Shown here: positions 38,401-51,417 of the stretch, piece by piece
Position numbering within the stretch: position 1 is the stretch's first letter
Layout: every line of letters begins with the position of its first letter
NCBI RefSeq assembly: GCF_003672135.1
Contig: NC_039509.1
Coordinates: 17,367,495 to 17,431,494 of the forward strand
DNA: 64,000 nt
Direction: 5' to 3'
Source: Ooceraea biroi
Lineage: Eukaryota; Arthropoda; Insecta; Hymenoptera; Formicidae
Translations under genes and position numbers: made by a program
The notes under the pieces: generated by a model
The model's input: the letters and a program-made list of their open reading frames with translations, nothing else
Database searches by the model: none
What the model was told of the DNA's origin: nothing

Positions 38401-38977
38401 TAAACCTCTCTCTTCTCCTCTCCACTTTCTCTCTCTGTCTCTTTTCTCTTTCTGTTTCTCTTTCTCTCTCTGTCTTCCAATCCTCTCTTGCTTTTTCTCT
38501 TCGTGTTCTACATTCTCCTCTGCATTCTTTCTCCGTTTTTCTCGATTCTCAAATTTACATGATAAAAAAAGGTAAAAAGTCAATAGTAGCGTTTTGGATA
38601 TACGTATGTATGTCTTCCTTTGCACGAGTCGTAAGATTCAAAATGTGCAATGCACACTGGAATTGTGTATCTTTACAAAATGATTATTTGCCATTTGAAT
38701 GGCTATTATTCTCGTGTAAATTTGCAAATCAATTACCTCTAGCGAATTTTGATTAATTCTGTGTATCTTTGTACAGAGAGAGAGAGGTAGAGAGAGAGAG
38801 GGGAAGGCTATTTGTTTTGGATTTACGTAAATCTGGTATAAATGAATTAAAGTTATCTTTTGATCTAATCGTGAGAGGATTGTTTTGAGCCTCTGCGTAC
38901 TTAATTTATTATAATATACAAGAAATTTTAATTATAATTATTTTAATTATAAACTATGTTTTTATATTCGATTATAA

Positions 38978-39009
<32 letters not shown>

Positions 39010-41657
39010 ATTATATATATAAAAGTTCTCTCCCTTTGTAATGTGAAAGATTATTATTAGTATCTTATATATAATAGTATCTAGTATACGCTAATAAAGT
39101 ATTATTAGTATACTTTATTTATAACAAGCTGTTTATGTCACAAAGATAGAACATCAGCCATTAATGGAGCAAACCATTTCTGAATACGCGACGTCCACAT
39201 CGATCGTTCCGCACGTTGTACACCCACCGCGCGTTTCGGACACTGTTTCAGATCATAGATGGGAACACAAAAACCGAGGTGAGCAATCGCAAGGACCCGG
39301 GCGTCTATTGCGGCGAGTCCGAGCAGCCGCAGACGTTTATCAGCGAGACCAGCTTCGTGCGGGTAATCTTCCATGCGGACAATTTCACCGATCAGACGTA
39401 CTTTAGCTTCGACTCGCGCGCCGAGCAGCAATTCGAGGTGTATCTCAGGTACGGCCAGCATCCGGAACTTTACCCGAACCGCCGCGGCGAGATCGTGCCC
39501 GGTAGTTATTGCGAACGAGTGTTCAAAGACTGCCGGCTGCAGACGTGCTATGTACAGAGCCCGGCGTACCCGGGCATCTACCCGCGCGCGTTACACTGCA
39601 AGTACCGGCTGAACACCAGGCTGCCCTTCATCAAGCTCTACATCGAGAACGAGGAGTTCAACATCGACGGGCAACGATGCGAGAACATCATGACGTGTCC
39701 GATGCGACCCATCAGTTCCGGCTCGGAGCATTGCCCCTACGATTACATACGCGTGTACGACGGCAAGAACGAAAGCAGCCCGGTGATCGGCACGTTCTGC
39801 GGCATGGGCAAGTTCCCGTACAGCATCATCGGCACCAGCGAGGACCTGTATGTGGAGTTCGTGTCATCACCGGCTGGCCCGCTGCTCAACACCGGCTTTC
39901 ACTTCAACGTGGGCAACTGGCCGGGCCACGTGGAAACCGCCGGCGTGAAGAACGGTAGCTGCGACTGGCTGCTGAACAGCGAGTCCCTCGTGAGCGGTAA
40001 CGAGGGTATCTTCCTGTCGGTCGCGCACTGGTATCCGCCGCACACCAGCTGCACGTACCTGCTGCGCGGTCGCCCGGGCGAGATCGCGCGTCTCTACTTC
40101 CCGAGTTTCCGCGTGAACCGCATCGAGTCGCCGATACAGCCTTACGATGGCGACTGCGGCGAGAGCTTGACGTTGTACGACTCCGACTGGCCGGACGACG
40201 CCAGGATCATCAAGACCTTCTGCGACACGTTCAGCAAGCCGATGGAGAAGCACGACTTCGTGTCAACGTCGAATGCACTGTTCGTGCGCTTCGAGAGTAA
40301 GACTGGCAGCTACTCCGGCAGCTCGCTCTACTACTGGGCGCACTACGACTTTTTCAATGCCACGAGATTCGGTGAGCCCGTGCCCGGCACCGAGTGCGAC
40401 GAAATCTTTGCGTCGTGGAAGACACGCTCGGGCCAGTTGCGATCTCCCTTGAACACCCTCGTCTACAAGAGACCGGGCGATCCACCCGCCGATTTGTCTT
40501 GCACCTACAGTTTCGTTACGGACAAGCGGCTGTACGCGCGGGTGATCCTCGTAGTCGAATCGATCAACTTCAAGGAACATCCGTATGCCCAGTGCGGTCA
40601 CTGTTGGGACAGCCGAGTGGATCGGGTGATCATTCGAGAGCCGAACCCGGTGGGCATTAAGGGCCACTGCCTCTGTCGGCACAACAACAATGGCACCCCC
40701 TCGCCCACGACCTCACCGGCACCACGGCCACCCGTTCTCAGAGTAGTCTCCAGGGGTGAGAGGTTGGACCTGAAGTTGTTGGTGGACGGCGCGCACGCGG
40801 CATCGAGCTACTTCAAATGGCCGGCGCCGCTCTTTGAAGCGAGATACGAGTTTGCACACAGCCCGTTATGTGGTCCGGCCCTCTTGCCAGCCACTACTGA
40901 TGGTGAGATCGAGTTCCCGCATTACGAGGCGTTGGGATACGTCACACCGCCCAGGTCCATCAAATGCATTTGGGAGTTGCGAGTGAATCGCGAGCGTGAT
41001 CTCTGGCTGCACTTTGATAAGATCAAGTTCGCATCGCGCTCCTGCGAGGACGGCAAGCTCGAGATCTTCCTGCCGGGTAACACTGAACCGTATTTGGGTA
41101 TCTGTGGCGAGAACGTCAGCTACGTCAGGGAGATGCCGATCATATCGGCGGCACAAATCGCGCCGCCGACGATGGATCATCCAGCTCTGGCCGATGGCAC
41201 CGAGGAATCCCCTGCTATAACCATACAATTCACTGGATCAATGGCGCCAGCTAGGGCGGCTTTTAAGATCGCCTGGACCGAGCTCTATCACTTGCCGAGG
41301 GACGGCTCCGGCGCGCTTAATACCCAGAAGCTGGAGGACTGCGCTTTCCAGTGTCCCGGTGACGCGGGATGCATTCCGGCAAGATTGCTGTGCAACGGCG
41401 TCGTGAACTGTCCGACTCGCGGCATACCCGTTCCGGGTATCCTGAACGGCACTTTCTACGAGCCGGACGACGAGTCGGTGGAAACATGCGGTGGTCCCGT
41501 CAACGGCAACGGCGGCAGCTTTGTCGGACCAGCTGGTTGGGCCGGCGCCGGTCTGGGCGTCGGGCTGACCATTCTGCTGGGTCTAGCGTGTTTCATCGCC
41601 GTCTGCAGACTTTGCAGAAGACGATCGCACTCCAGGGACATACACGTGCCCTACTAG
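35457..41657 (+). CDS. Multi-CUB, LDLa single-pass membrane protein (Culd-like)
   Basis: Three coding exons: 35457-35568, 37073-37287 and 39252-41657, giving 910 aa. Exon 1 encodes a signal peptide with a hydrophobic core FFAIFLLLLATPSPA. The large ectodomain has about five CUB-like modules: one spanning exons 2-3 (with YCGESEQPQTF), one with YCERVFKDCRLQTCYVQSP...DYIRVYDGKNESSPVIGTFCG, one with CTYLLRGRPGEIARLYF, a divergent one with CTYSF...HCWDSRVDRVII, and one with CIWELRVNRERDLWLHF. A Pro/Thr linker follows the fourth. An LDL-receptor class A-like module (about 803-855) precedes a transmembrane helix (about 871-894) and a short basic tail ending HVPY. The order fits Drosophila Culd, known for a role in photoreceptor rhodopsin turnover, but orthology is inferred. 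Start: first ATG before the signal peptide. Confidence 0.85.
36609..36831. mobile_element. MITE-like element in intron 1 of the CUB gene
   Basis: The left end CAGGGTGTCCGACATTCTC and the right end GAATATTCTCGGACATCCTG are imperfect terminal inverted repeats. TATA flanks both sides (36605-36608 and 36832-36835), consistent with a TA or TATA target duplication. The 223-bp interior is AT-rich without a coding ORF. Confidence 0.6.
38983..39009. repeat. (TA)n microsatellite
   Basis: About 13 TA units in the last intron of the CUB gene, roughly 240 bp before its final exon. Confidence 0.9.
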
Positions 41658-44465
41658 GAGATGCGGTTCATCCTCTGCGAGTGTATGCACGATCCCAAAC
41701 AACACAGAAGCCCAACATGCGAACGACTCATGATCGTGCTTCGAGGAATCGCGATTTTTTGCTTGTACTCTATATACACAGATGTATGAGCAAGAAATTC
41801 CTATCTCTCACTGCTACGAAAGACGTCTACATGACACCCGACTTCCTCGGATGTCATTGAGTCGTCTTCGAACTGATCATTAGTCAATTCGACCGTCATT
41901 CGATTGCTGTTAATTTCGATGAAATAGATCTACTGATTATGATAAGATTGTAATCTGGGGAGAAAGCACATGATGTCATCAAGGCAAGTTTGTTTGTCAT
42001 TAATAGGACGGCGTCGTCAACTTTCTGGGTTGTTTGGGACAAAGACGATAAGAAAGCACTCTGGCACTTGAAATCCGACGAGATTCAGGAGAAGAGACGT
42101 TTTTTCCAGTGCTGTTACGAGCGACAAATCCAACATTGCGCTTACAAGTAATTATTCTAATGTGATGCTTCCGAGTTTAACAAACGTTTCGAGTTTGCTC
42201 ATTGATCGCGAGAGATCTACTTCGAGTCTTTACTCTATATGGTGTTCACGTATTGCTGTCAGCGTGATACCGATCGTCCATCCCGCGTCCACGTCACGCC
42301 ATCAGTCTTCTATCTATCCGTTTCGCGAAACTAATGGTCCGTGCATCCTATCCCCCTACAACGACGATCGCGCAGATCGAACCGAAGCCGTGTTTGCCAC
42401 TGCCACACTATACTCACCGTGTTGTCATCGCGTTTCCTCTACACACTGCCATAGACGTAGAACTTCACGTGTAGCCTCATCTCGATCGTTTCCATGTCCG
42501 AGAGAAATAGTAGGTTTGCAAGACGATCGGAGAGAGAGAGAGAGATTAATCTCTGCTGCTGATGCAGTAGCGGTAGCGAAACGTCTGTGAAACATAGATA
42601 ACTTGGACAACATGCTAATAAAATGTATCTCTAGTATCCCGTTTCCTAAACTATGGAACTCTACCGGTAGTCGTATCGTTGGAGAATATAATGAGTTCGA
42701 AATTAGAAGAAGGATAGATTAGATTAAGTTAGATTAAGTTTCGAACGCCTACAGTTATTTTACGACGTTAGGATAAACAACTACGTAATTATACTATATG
42801 TGAAACATTGAACATTATAATTGTTTACACGTATCACACGTTTACACATCACATATATATCATTACACTCTACGATTACGATTTATTTTGTCAGCTAAAG
42901 TCAGAGAGCAGCGTTGCTACCCCTAGAAAGCCGAAAGGGTAGCGCGCGCCTTTTACTTCCTCCGCCGCTCGCACAGATATCAGCGAACCGATCGTCCGAT
43001 AGATTCCGACTTCGAGATTATAGTTCTTAGTGGTTGCTCAAAGTTGCGCTGCTCCGTGAATTCTTGTCTTGTGAAACTCGTCGTAGCGAGAGCGAGTAAA
43101 ATTAAATCGACTTGAAATATATAGCGGGAATAGCGGGAACGACGGGAATCGATAGTATATCAGAGATTGTGACTTCTGAGACGAGTCGTGACACGCCTTG
43201 TCGATTTAACGTCTTGAGATTCGGCGATATCGTGTGTCGGGCGTAATGACACATCGTGTCCGCCGATACGTACCGAGTCTGCATTAAGAATATGAAGAAG
43301 AAATGAGGAAGGAACGAAGGGAAGAGCCACGTGATTCGCCGATTCGCAAGATGTCTTGGACTCTATGACACCGAATGAGCGTGCCTACTAAATATGCAGC
43401 TATTATGCATGTGATTGTCGACAGTGCAAACAATTTGTATATAATAAGCCGAGGGAGAGATAGAGAGACGGGGAGGTTTATATAAGATCGATCGCTTTTT
43501 AGAACTAATCGGTACGCTAGAACATTATAAGGGAGGAGAAATAATGGAAATAAATGAAGCGTTGGCGAGAGAGCTCGCCGACCGTCGCAGTGGTAAGAGA
43601 TCCTGTTGATCCGATAGTGTGTCGTTGGTTGGCCTTCCTCCAGGCTATTATAATTAGAGCAAGGAACAGACTTGGAAACTTGGGAACCGGCGCCCCCTCC
43701 CCCGGGGACTGCTGCGTTCTAGGATCATGATTGTTTGTATATAGGGAAACATTTATGTAGATTTAGCGACAATCTCAATAGCGGATACACACGTACCCAC
43801 ACAAAGTACACGCAACACGCACACGACAACCGGACGACGGTATTAAAAACGCGCGCATTATTAATATGCAGCCCTCTTCAATCGACGGTATAACGATTAT
43901 CTTACTACGACATGTAATTGCGATAATAACAATTATCATAATTACTATATTTTTTACTAATAAAGAGCATCCTTGCAGTCGAGGAGAGAGGCGGTCTACT
44001 TTTTCTCGTTGGATCCTTCCGCACAGATTTCAGAGCCCGAGATCGCCGAGTCGTAAATCAAAGATGAGGAAAACCCGCTGGCAGTTTAAATCACGGGGAC
44101 AAACGCGTTACGCCCGAGATTTACGAGTCTGCTCGATGCTTAAGTGCGGGACCAATTAAGGACCAATCTTGGGCACTCTCGTTTCGGCACGTTTTAGCGT
44201 TATTCGTAATTCTCGTGCTCACGACTTAATCTTTTACCTTATGAGAGATTCCATGGCAGCGCATAATTCTATTTTAGCCGCTTTATTTGCTTTTTATACG
44301 TTGATTTATGTTGTCGATTGTACATTGAAGGGGTCGACGAATTTATCGGAAATACATTAGAGTTTCGATGCCGCGAATGTTTTTTTTCTTTTCACTTTGG
44401 AGTTCTTCCTATTGTGCTTTGTTTCCATGCGCGAAACGCCCGAGACAAAAGAACACGTGACAACC
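41658..44465. other. CUB-gene 3' flank and innexin upstream region
   Basis: No coding sequence is supported. The first kilobase is probably 3'UTR of the CUB gene, with a candidate polyadenylation signal at 42617-42622. There is a GA run near 42533-42544. The remainder, including a GC-rich patch near 43690, should contain the innexin promoter and 5'UTR; no clear TATA box was recognised. Confidence 0.55.
42617..42622 (+). terminator. Candidate polyadenylation signal of the CUB gene
   Basis: AATAAA about 960 nt after the stop codon of the upstream CUB/LDLa gene. Confidence 0.35.
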
Positions 44466-47400
44466 ATGCTGGACCTCTTTGCGCCCATTAAATGTCTCCT
44501 GCAGGAAGAATCCGTCCGTGTCGACAACGTGGTCTTCAGGCTACACTCTCGCGTTACCGTTCTCTTGTTACTCGTCTGCACCGTTCTCGTGACTGCTAAG
44601 CAGTACATCGGCGAGCCGATTTCTTGCATGACTGATGCTTCCATCGGTAGGATTTCAGGTTTCACTAACCTTCAGCTACAAGTGTACATCTGAAACTTTG
44701 AGCAAAACTTTATGAAAAAGTTGTGTAATAAGGCGCGATGTATAATGATAAATTACATCTAATAATCATTTTTCCTTTTCTTGGAATTATATCTTTAATT
44801 ATTATAAGCACTCAAAAAATTAATCTTTATTGAAAATTGATCTCGTAATTATAACTTTCTGACAGATAAAGATCCTGTAAATGCGTATTGCTGGATCTAC
44901 AGTACGTTCACGGTGTCCCGACATCTGAAAGGTATTCCTGGAAGGGGTGTAGCGAGTGCCGGTGTAGGACAGGCCCTTCCGGATGATGAAGCCCGCCATC
45001 ATCGATATTATCAGTGGGTCAGCTGAATTTAGAACGTTTACTGTACGAATGAAGAGATAACCGATACAGACAGATAATCGATACACAGCAGAGCACAGTT
45101 AGCAGGCAGATTGAAAAACTAATATAAAGATACAGAAAAATATGTTTTGACAATATGAATATTTTCTCAATATCAAAAATTTTCGCATGTCTGTTTTGCA
45201 ATTTAAATACGTCTTTCTTTCGCGAATCTTTATTTATATATGACAGAATGGAATCGCGGTTATCGCAGAAAAAGAACAGTGTAAAACGGATTTTCCTTAG
45301 ATCGCCAAAAAGATGTAAAATCCAATTTTTGTTGCAGTCAAATCATTCCAAAAGCTTAACTAAAGAGCATAACAAATGGCTTTCCGTATCCATTTGTATT
45401 CTTCAAGACTGAAAGCTTAAGCGTCTTTACGTTCAATATAAAATATATCCGTAAAACTCTCCGATCTCTCTGTTGAACTTTTCTGTTGGGAAATTCTCGC
45501 CGAGGAAAGATCGACCTGAAATTCGTCAAAGACACCCTCAAATTGTTTTTCGATGGGGCACTCTGAAAAATTGAACGGGAACGGGAGAAACGTGGGGTGA
45601 AACGCACACGCGTGCCGTCGAATTGGTGATCGTGTATATTTTCGTATCGAATGCGCACACACACACGTGGACTCGCGCGTTTATGTACGCGAGATGCATG
45701 ATAACGAGTGCACTTCGGTTCCGATGGTCAGGGCGCCTTCCGCTCTCGCACATGCAGACATATTACGCGAGCGTGAATGAAATCTGGAACGCGGGCGCGT
45801 GGACGTAAAGGAAACGTCCGGAGGACGGAAGACGGTACGGGGAAATGGAAATAGAGATCGCAGATCCTCTGTTATCCACGTCACACACCGTGATTCGCAC
45901 ACCGTGGATATCGCGAGAAGAAATGGTGTAAAACGGATTTTCCAAAATCCTCAGATCTCTCGGTATAAAGAAATGTTAAATCAAATACAGATTTCTTCCT
46001 CTTTTTCATCCTTCGTAGGAAATCGAGTAATTCCAGAAAAGTTTTTACGTCTACATGGTTATAAGGATACTTTATGGGGTTGCAACATATATTCATCCCG
46101 TCTTTTTTAGTGTTTTTAACGAATATATGTTACAATCCAAATTCTCTATTTATGATATCTGCTATTTTTCATATTTTACAACATTTTCATTTTTTTAAAA
46201 ATATATTTTTGTCCTTTTGCTTTCGTTAAAAATTTCTTTACGAAGTAAGCAGAAAAATATAAGATTTATCTTGAGAGAAGTCGGGTAAACGAGAAGTAAG
46301 GATTTTCAATGTTCGATAGGTTTGTTTCGTTCTCGGCTTACAAGCAATCCTCTTTTACGTGCCGCGCGCGTTATGGGGCATCTGGGAGAGAGGCACCATC
46401 GGCCTTCTTTCACGGGATCTCGCATCACCCTTCCTGAGAGACGTTTGGACCGAAGAGAGAAAGCAACAACTGGTCGAGTACTTCGTTAGAACGAATTTAC
46501 ATGATCATAACTTCTACGCTATACGTTTCTTCGTATGCGAACTTCTGAACTTTTTAAATTCAGTAGGTATAACTCCTTTGAATTTTCTCGAAACAGTCGT
46601 AATCTGCGAGGGTACTTAAGGGCTCTCGATCAGCTAACCGAGACTGTTACGTCAGAAGCGAGGAAATTGCGCGGAAATAAATGTCAATAATTAATTCCCG
46701 CAAGTTCAATAATCCAGGCTTGCAAAACGCGTCCGGAACTTTGCCGCGGGACCGATATATTGCACAGAAATATATTATCGAGAACCCTTAAATACATAAA
46801 ACACACACACACGCTTTATCGATGTTTTCTTTACGATTCCCCATTCCCGGGGAGAAAAATCGAAAGTATTATTTACCGACTGTTTGCCGCATAATTATTT
46901 TGGATAAAGTGACGACGCGAGATTAATGAAATTTTTTATCGGTAGGTAGGACAGATATATCTGTTGGATACATTTTTGGAGGGACAGTTCAGGCGATACG
47001 GGCCGTTGGTGACCGCCCTCGTCGCGGAGGAGAATCCTCGCGATAGGATTGATCCCATGGCGCGATTATTTCCGAAGGTGACCAAGTGCACAATTCACAC
47101 CTTCGGGCCGGCAGGCTCCGTTCAAACTCACGACGCCCTGTGCGTGCTGCCACTGAACGTGGTGAACGAGAAAATCTTCGTTGTTCTATGGTTCTGGCTG
47201 GTATTTCTCGCAGGAGCTGGTTGCTTGGCGGTAATCTATAGGTACATAAATTCGGCCGACATCTGCGCGCGTCTGGATCTCACGGCGTCGGCAATAATGC
47301 ACACGCCATTCCGGATTATGACGTCGGAAATGGGAGGCAAAATCCCACGCGTAAACGATTCTGAAAAATTATTTTATGGGGATGTTAGACCCCACGAAGT

Positions 47401-47937
47401 TCCCGTGCGGCGAATTGTCTTAATGCTTAGCACGATTGCAGACTTTCGGTTTTACTTTCATGACTTTTAGCATTTAAATTATATTATATATTATAGTAGG
47501 TATTATATAATAACATAATAATATGTTACACATGATATGTTTTATGTGTATGTGTGCGTGTGTACTATATATTTTATATGCATACATATTATAAGTGCGC
47601 AATATTAAATTATTTCTCTCATGTAATAAATAGAGAAAATTATTTGAAAATCAAAATGATGGATCGATCGCACGATTGATGTGTGCATCCTGTTTGCAGG
47701 ATCATAGTTTTCTCGCAACCCTGGGCGAGAATATACCTTTTGCGAGGCGCAGCTCGCGTGCTCGAGAGATCTAAAGCCGAGCGTGTCGTACGTGTATTCC
47801 ACTTTGGCGATTGGTTTCTGTTGCATCAACTCGCACAGAACGTCAATCCTATCGTGTACAGGGAGCTGGTTAACGAGATAGCGGAAGTCTTCACGACCAA
47901 GCTGCGGACTTCGCCTAGGTTCCTCGATCTCGCCTAA
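44466..47937 (+). CDS. Innexin gap-junction protein (Inx2-type)
   Basis: Five exons: 44466-44646, 44866-45017, 46320-46566, 46950-47241 and 47700-47937, giving 369 aa, the usual innexin length. Innexins form invertebrate gap junctions and hemichannels with four membrane spans. Family marks are visible: FRLHSRVTVLLLLVC in TM1, QYIGEPISCMTD, CWIYSTFTV, the signature YYQWVCFVL split across the exon 2/3 junction, FYVPRALW, CELLNFLNSVGQIYLLD before loop 2, FPKVTKCTIHTFGPAGSVQ, CVLPLNVVNEKIFV and C-terminal GDWFLL. The pattern is closest to Inx2, but an Inx7- or Inx3-like identity is not excluded. MLDLFAPIK is chosen as start because other innexins begin at this position; an upstream in-frame ATG at 44427 would add 13 residues. 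The exon 2 donor is the weak GTCAGC. Confidence 0.9.
46081..46139. repeat. Palindromic repeat, copy B, in innexin intron 2
   Basis: TGCAACATATATTCATCCCG on the left pairs with AACGAATATATGTTACAAT on the right around a short loop. The sequence matches the palindrome at 27223-27350, mainly in inverted orientation. Confidence 0.55.
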
Positions 47938-48064
47938 ATAGTACTACGCGAAACTTAAAATGTCCATGCACGGATGATGCTTCAGCGGACGTTCTGGAAT
48001 TAAATATAATGCGCGATAACAAAAAGTAACGTGTAAGACGAAGCTGTGTAATCAGTGTGTTTCT

Positions 48065-48070
48065 AATAAA
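48065..48070 (+). terminator. Candidate polyadenylation signal of the innexin gene
   Basis: AATAAA 128 nt after the innexin stop codon; good spacing for a short 3'UTR. Confidence 0.5.
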
Positions 48071-48674
48071 GGCAATTAGATATTATATATACAAAATTTT
48101 TATTTATTACACACTAGAAGATTCTATATACTATGCATTCAAGTTTTAAGATCTATTAAAGATCTATTAAAAAATTCTAATGTCCAAGACTCCTCGACTT
48201 CCAAAGTGTTCGAATTTCCTTTCATACACGTTGTACACGTTGGCAAATGCGAGGAGCACAATGAGAGACGGATACGCTGGCATGAATCTTTTGTTCATCA
48301 ACGGCACATTCAATTGTGCCGAAACAGAAGCAGAACCGAGACGCGCTCCTCTCGCCGTGTATCCATGGGAACGCGAGTTTGATTCAGCCAAATTACCGAG
48401 TTACGATTCTTAGGGTTAGGGATTCTGCGAGAATTATATCGTGTTTCGTCGCGTCGAAGATCCGCGCGCTCTTGATTTCACCTCCCGGTGCGTCCTCGCG
48501 TCGCGCTTCTTGTTCTTTCGAATACGCGTGCATCCGCGCGCGTCTCTCGCATTTCCAAGGTAACGAAAACAGACGACGGTTCGGTTTGACGGTTCGGCGT
48601 CTTGCTGAACTTTCGAATTCCCGTGTCGCAGCGAGGAGAAGGATTCCCGAAATTGAAGCCGCGAGGTAGCAAGG

Positions 48675-51193
48675 ATGCGCGAGATAGTGCATCTTCAGGC
48701 CGGCCAGTGCGGCAATCAGATTGGAGCCAAGGTATCCCTCACGATCCCTCAGGATCTGTCGAATCATTTTTGCATCACGTTATCACGTAATCCAATGTAA
48801 TCAATTGCATTTGTTGAAATGTATGCTGCCTGAAAAAAATCCAAAAATTGCCTCATTAAGCTTAGAAGTCAAGGCGCTGAATTAGGCTGAAATTAGGACG
48901 AGTAAAGAAACAGAACAAATTCTGAAAATTTCATTTTCATTGATGCTTGCAGTTTTGGGAAGTGATTTCGGACGAGCATGGGATCGATCCCACGGGTACG
49001 TATCACGGTGACTCGGACCTGCAGCTAGAGCGCATAAACGTCTACTACAACGAGGCGACTGGTGGCAAGTACGTGCCACGTGCGATCCTGGTCGATCTTG
49101 AGCCCGGAACGATGGACGCGGTACGTTCGGGACCGTTCGGCCAGATATTCCGGCCGGACAACTTTGTCTTTGGCCAGAGCGGCGCCGGCAACAACTGGGC
49201 CAAGGGCCACTACACCGAGGGTGCCGAACTCGTCGACTCCGTCCTGGACGTCGTGCGCAAGGAGGCCGAGAGCTGCGACTGCCTCCAGGGATTCCAGCTC
49301 ACGCATTCGCTGGGCGGCGGCACCGGCGCCGGAATGGGTACCCTCTTGATCTCGAAGATTCGCGAGGAGTACCCCGACAGGATCATGATGACCTTCAGCG
49401 TGGTACCGTCGCCAAAGGTATACTTTCTATCGCGATCTCGCGATTTAATCTCGATCGTTTTCGCTTGGATTGCGCTTCGATTTTCTTTCTTTAACCCAAT
49501 GGTACGTCTTAGGACACTTGATACGTTCTCAAACGCGGTCTCTCGGATTACTTTTGAGAGTAACGAGATCAGCGAGATTGGATTTTGCGTGGCTCGGGAA
49601 CCGCGCTTCCGCGTTACCGCGTATCGGGAATCGCCGTGGGGAGTATTCCGCAGCGGCGTAACGCGAAAGTCTTCCCGATGCGCGACTGGATAAGGTACAA
49701 TGCATGCGAAACAAAGCGTCCGCCAGAAACCGCCTTTTGTCCTTAATAGGACAATACCGCACGCGCATACTGCCACTGTACAATGCATACACTCGACGCG
49801 CGATACGCGATACGGGAGAGATGTCGCGTGTTTTCTGCGTCAGCGTCTACTCTTGCTTCCTTTCGAAGGTGTCGGACACCGTGGTTGAGCCCTACAATTG
49901 CACGCTCTCGGTGCATCAGCTGGTGGAGAACACGGATGAGTCGTATTGCATAGACAACGAGGCGCTCTACGATATCTGCTTCAGGACTCTCAAGCTGACC
50001 ACGCCGACCTACGGCGATCTCAATCATCTGGTCAGCGCGACCCTGAGCGGCGTCACTACTTGCCTGAGATTCCCCGGCCAGCTTAATGCCGATCTGAGAA
50101 AGCTCGCTGTCAACATGGTCCCTTTCCCGCGACTGCACTTCTTCATACCCGGTTTCGCTCCGCTAACTTCCAGGTTCGAGATACAAATTTTTTTCATGAT
50201 AAAAATCAAATTGGAGACTGTCAGTATTTCTCACCAGTCGTTATTGAATCTTATTACAATACTTATTTTATCTAAACGTTGCAAATACCTCAAAGGTTTT
50301 TTAATGGAATAATAAAATAAACATTGGCTCTGTATACGCGCAATCTCTCTTTTATCGCATTTCACATAATTAGAAAATAATGTTTCAGGGGCTCGCAACA
50401 ATATCGAGCGCTCACGGTACCAGAGCTCACCCAACAAATGTTTGATGCGAAGAATATGATGGCCGCATGCGACCCGCGACACGGCAGATATCTGACGGTA
50501 GCCGCGGTATTTCGCGGTAGAATGTCGATGAAGGAGGTGGACGAGCAGATGCTCAACATCCAAAATAAGAACAGCAGCTACTTCGTCGAGTGGATACCAA
50601 GCAACGTGAAGACCGCCGTTTGCGACATACCTCCGCGAGGACTGAAAATGTCTGCGACTTTTATCGGCAATTCCACGGCTATCCAGGTTTGTTTGTCGGC
50701 TTGTCCGCGTAGCAGCGTGAACTTAATAATCGCTTAGTCAAATTTTCGTCAAGGATTTAATTCGAATTTTGTTAACTGATTTTCGCAAATGACGACCTGC
50801 AAATTTCCCAAGGGACTGCATAACATTTTCTTAATCGAGATTTTTCGGGAGTAGAGAATTTTTGACAAATAAACGCCGCTCTTGACTTACGGTCGAGATA
50901 TTCGACAAATCATCAGATTCGAGAGATCGTCAGGTATGAATCAATTGCATCGAGAAAATATTTGAAAACTCACATCGCAGGAATTGTTCAAGAGGGTGTC
51001 GGAGCAATTCACCGCAATGTTCCGGCGCAAGGCGTTTCTGCACTGGTACACCGGCGAAGGTATGGACGACATGGAATTCACGGAGGCCGAGAGTAATATG
51101 AACGATCTTGTGTCCGAGTACCAGCAGTATCAGGAAGCCACTGCCGAGGAAGAGGGTGAGTTCGACGAGGAGGAGGAGGGCGAGGAAAAGTGA
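48675..51193 (+). CDS. betaTub: Beta-tubulin with axonemal-type C-terminal tail
   Basis: Five exons: 48675-48731, 48953-49417, 49869-50173, 50389-50686 and 50981-51193, giving 445 aa, a standard beta-tubulin length. It starts MREIVHLQAGQCGNQIG (MREI is the autoregulatory tetrapeptide). It carries the GTP-binding loop GGGTGAGMG and the conserved blocks LTVPELTQQMFDAKNMM and WYTGEGMDDMEF. It pairs with alpha-tubulin in microtubules. The tail has EGEF followed by DEEEEGEEK; EGEF is the motif known from beta-tubulins that support motile axonemes. The isotype cannot be fixed by eye: the tail suggests a testis/axonemal or 97EF-like form, not the most generic beta-1. It lies about 740 bp downstream of the innexin on the same strand. 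Confidence 0.96.
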
Positions 51194-51411
51194 GATCGTT
51201 CCATCTACGGGAGATGTTTATCGAGTGCCCGTACACCTGCTGCTTCCTTTCTGCTCTGCGCCTCTTTATATAGTTACATCGTCCCCGTATTCTGTTAGAG
51301 TGTAAAATAATATGTAGCCGAGGCAACGTCGGCCGACACCTTGTTGTTCCCCGTCTTTTCCGTCCTATCGTGTCTCATCGTGTCGCCCTACCGCGTGTCG
51401 AAACTATATGA

Positions 51412-51417
51412 AATAAA
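51412..51417 (+). terminator. Candidate polyadenylation signal of beta-tubulin
   Basis: AATAAA 219 nt after the stop codon. Confidence 0.55.

Noticed and set aside
39509..39958. Arg-rich ORFs inside the CUB gene
   Set aside because: Shadow frames of a GC-rich coding exon; the main frame is uninterrupted for over 800 codons with CUB motifs.
48692..48731. Beta-tubulin as an intronless retrocopy
   Set aside because: Five exons with consensus splice sites and an intact frame show a normal gene.
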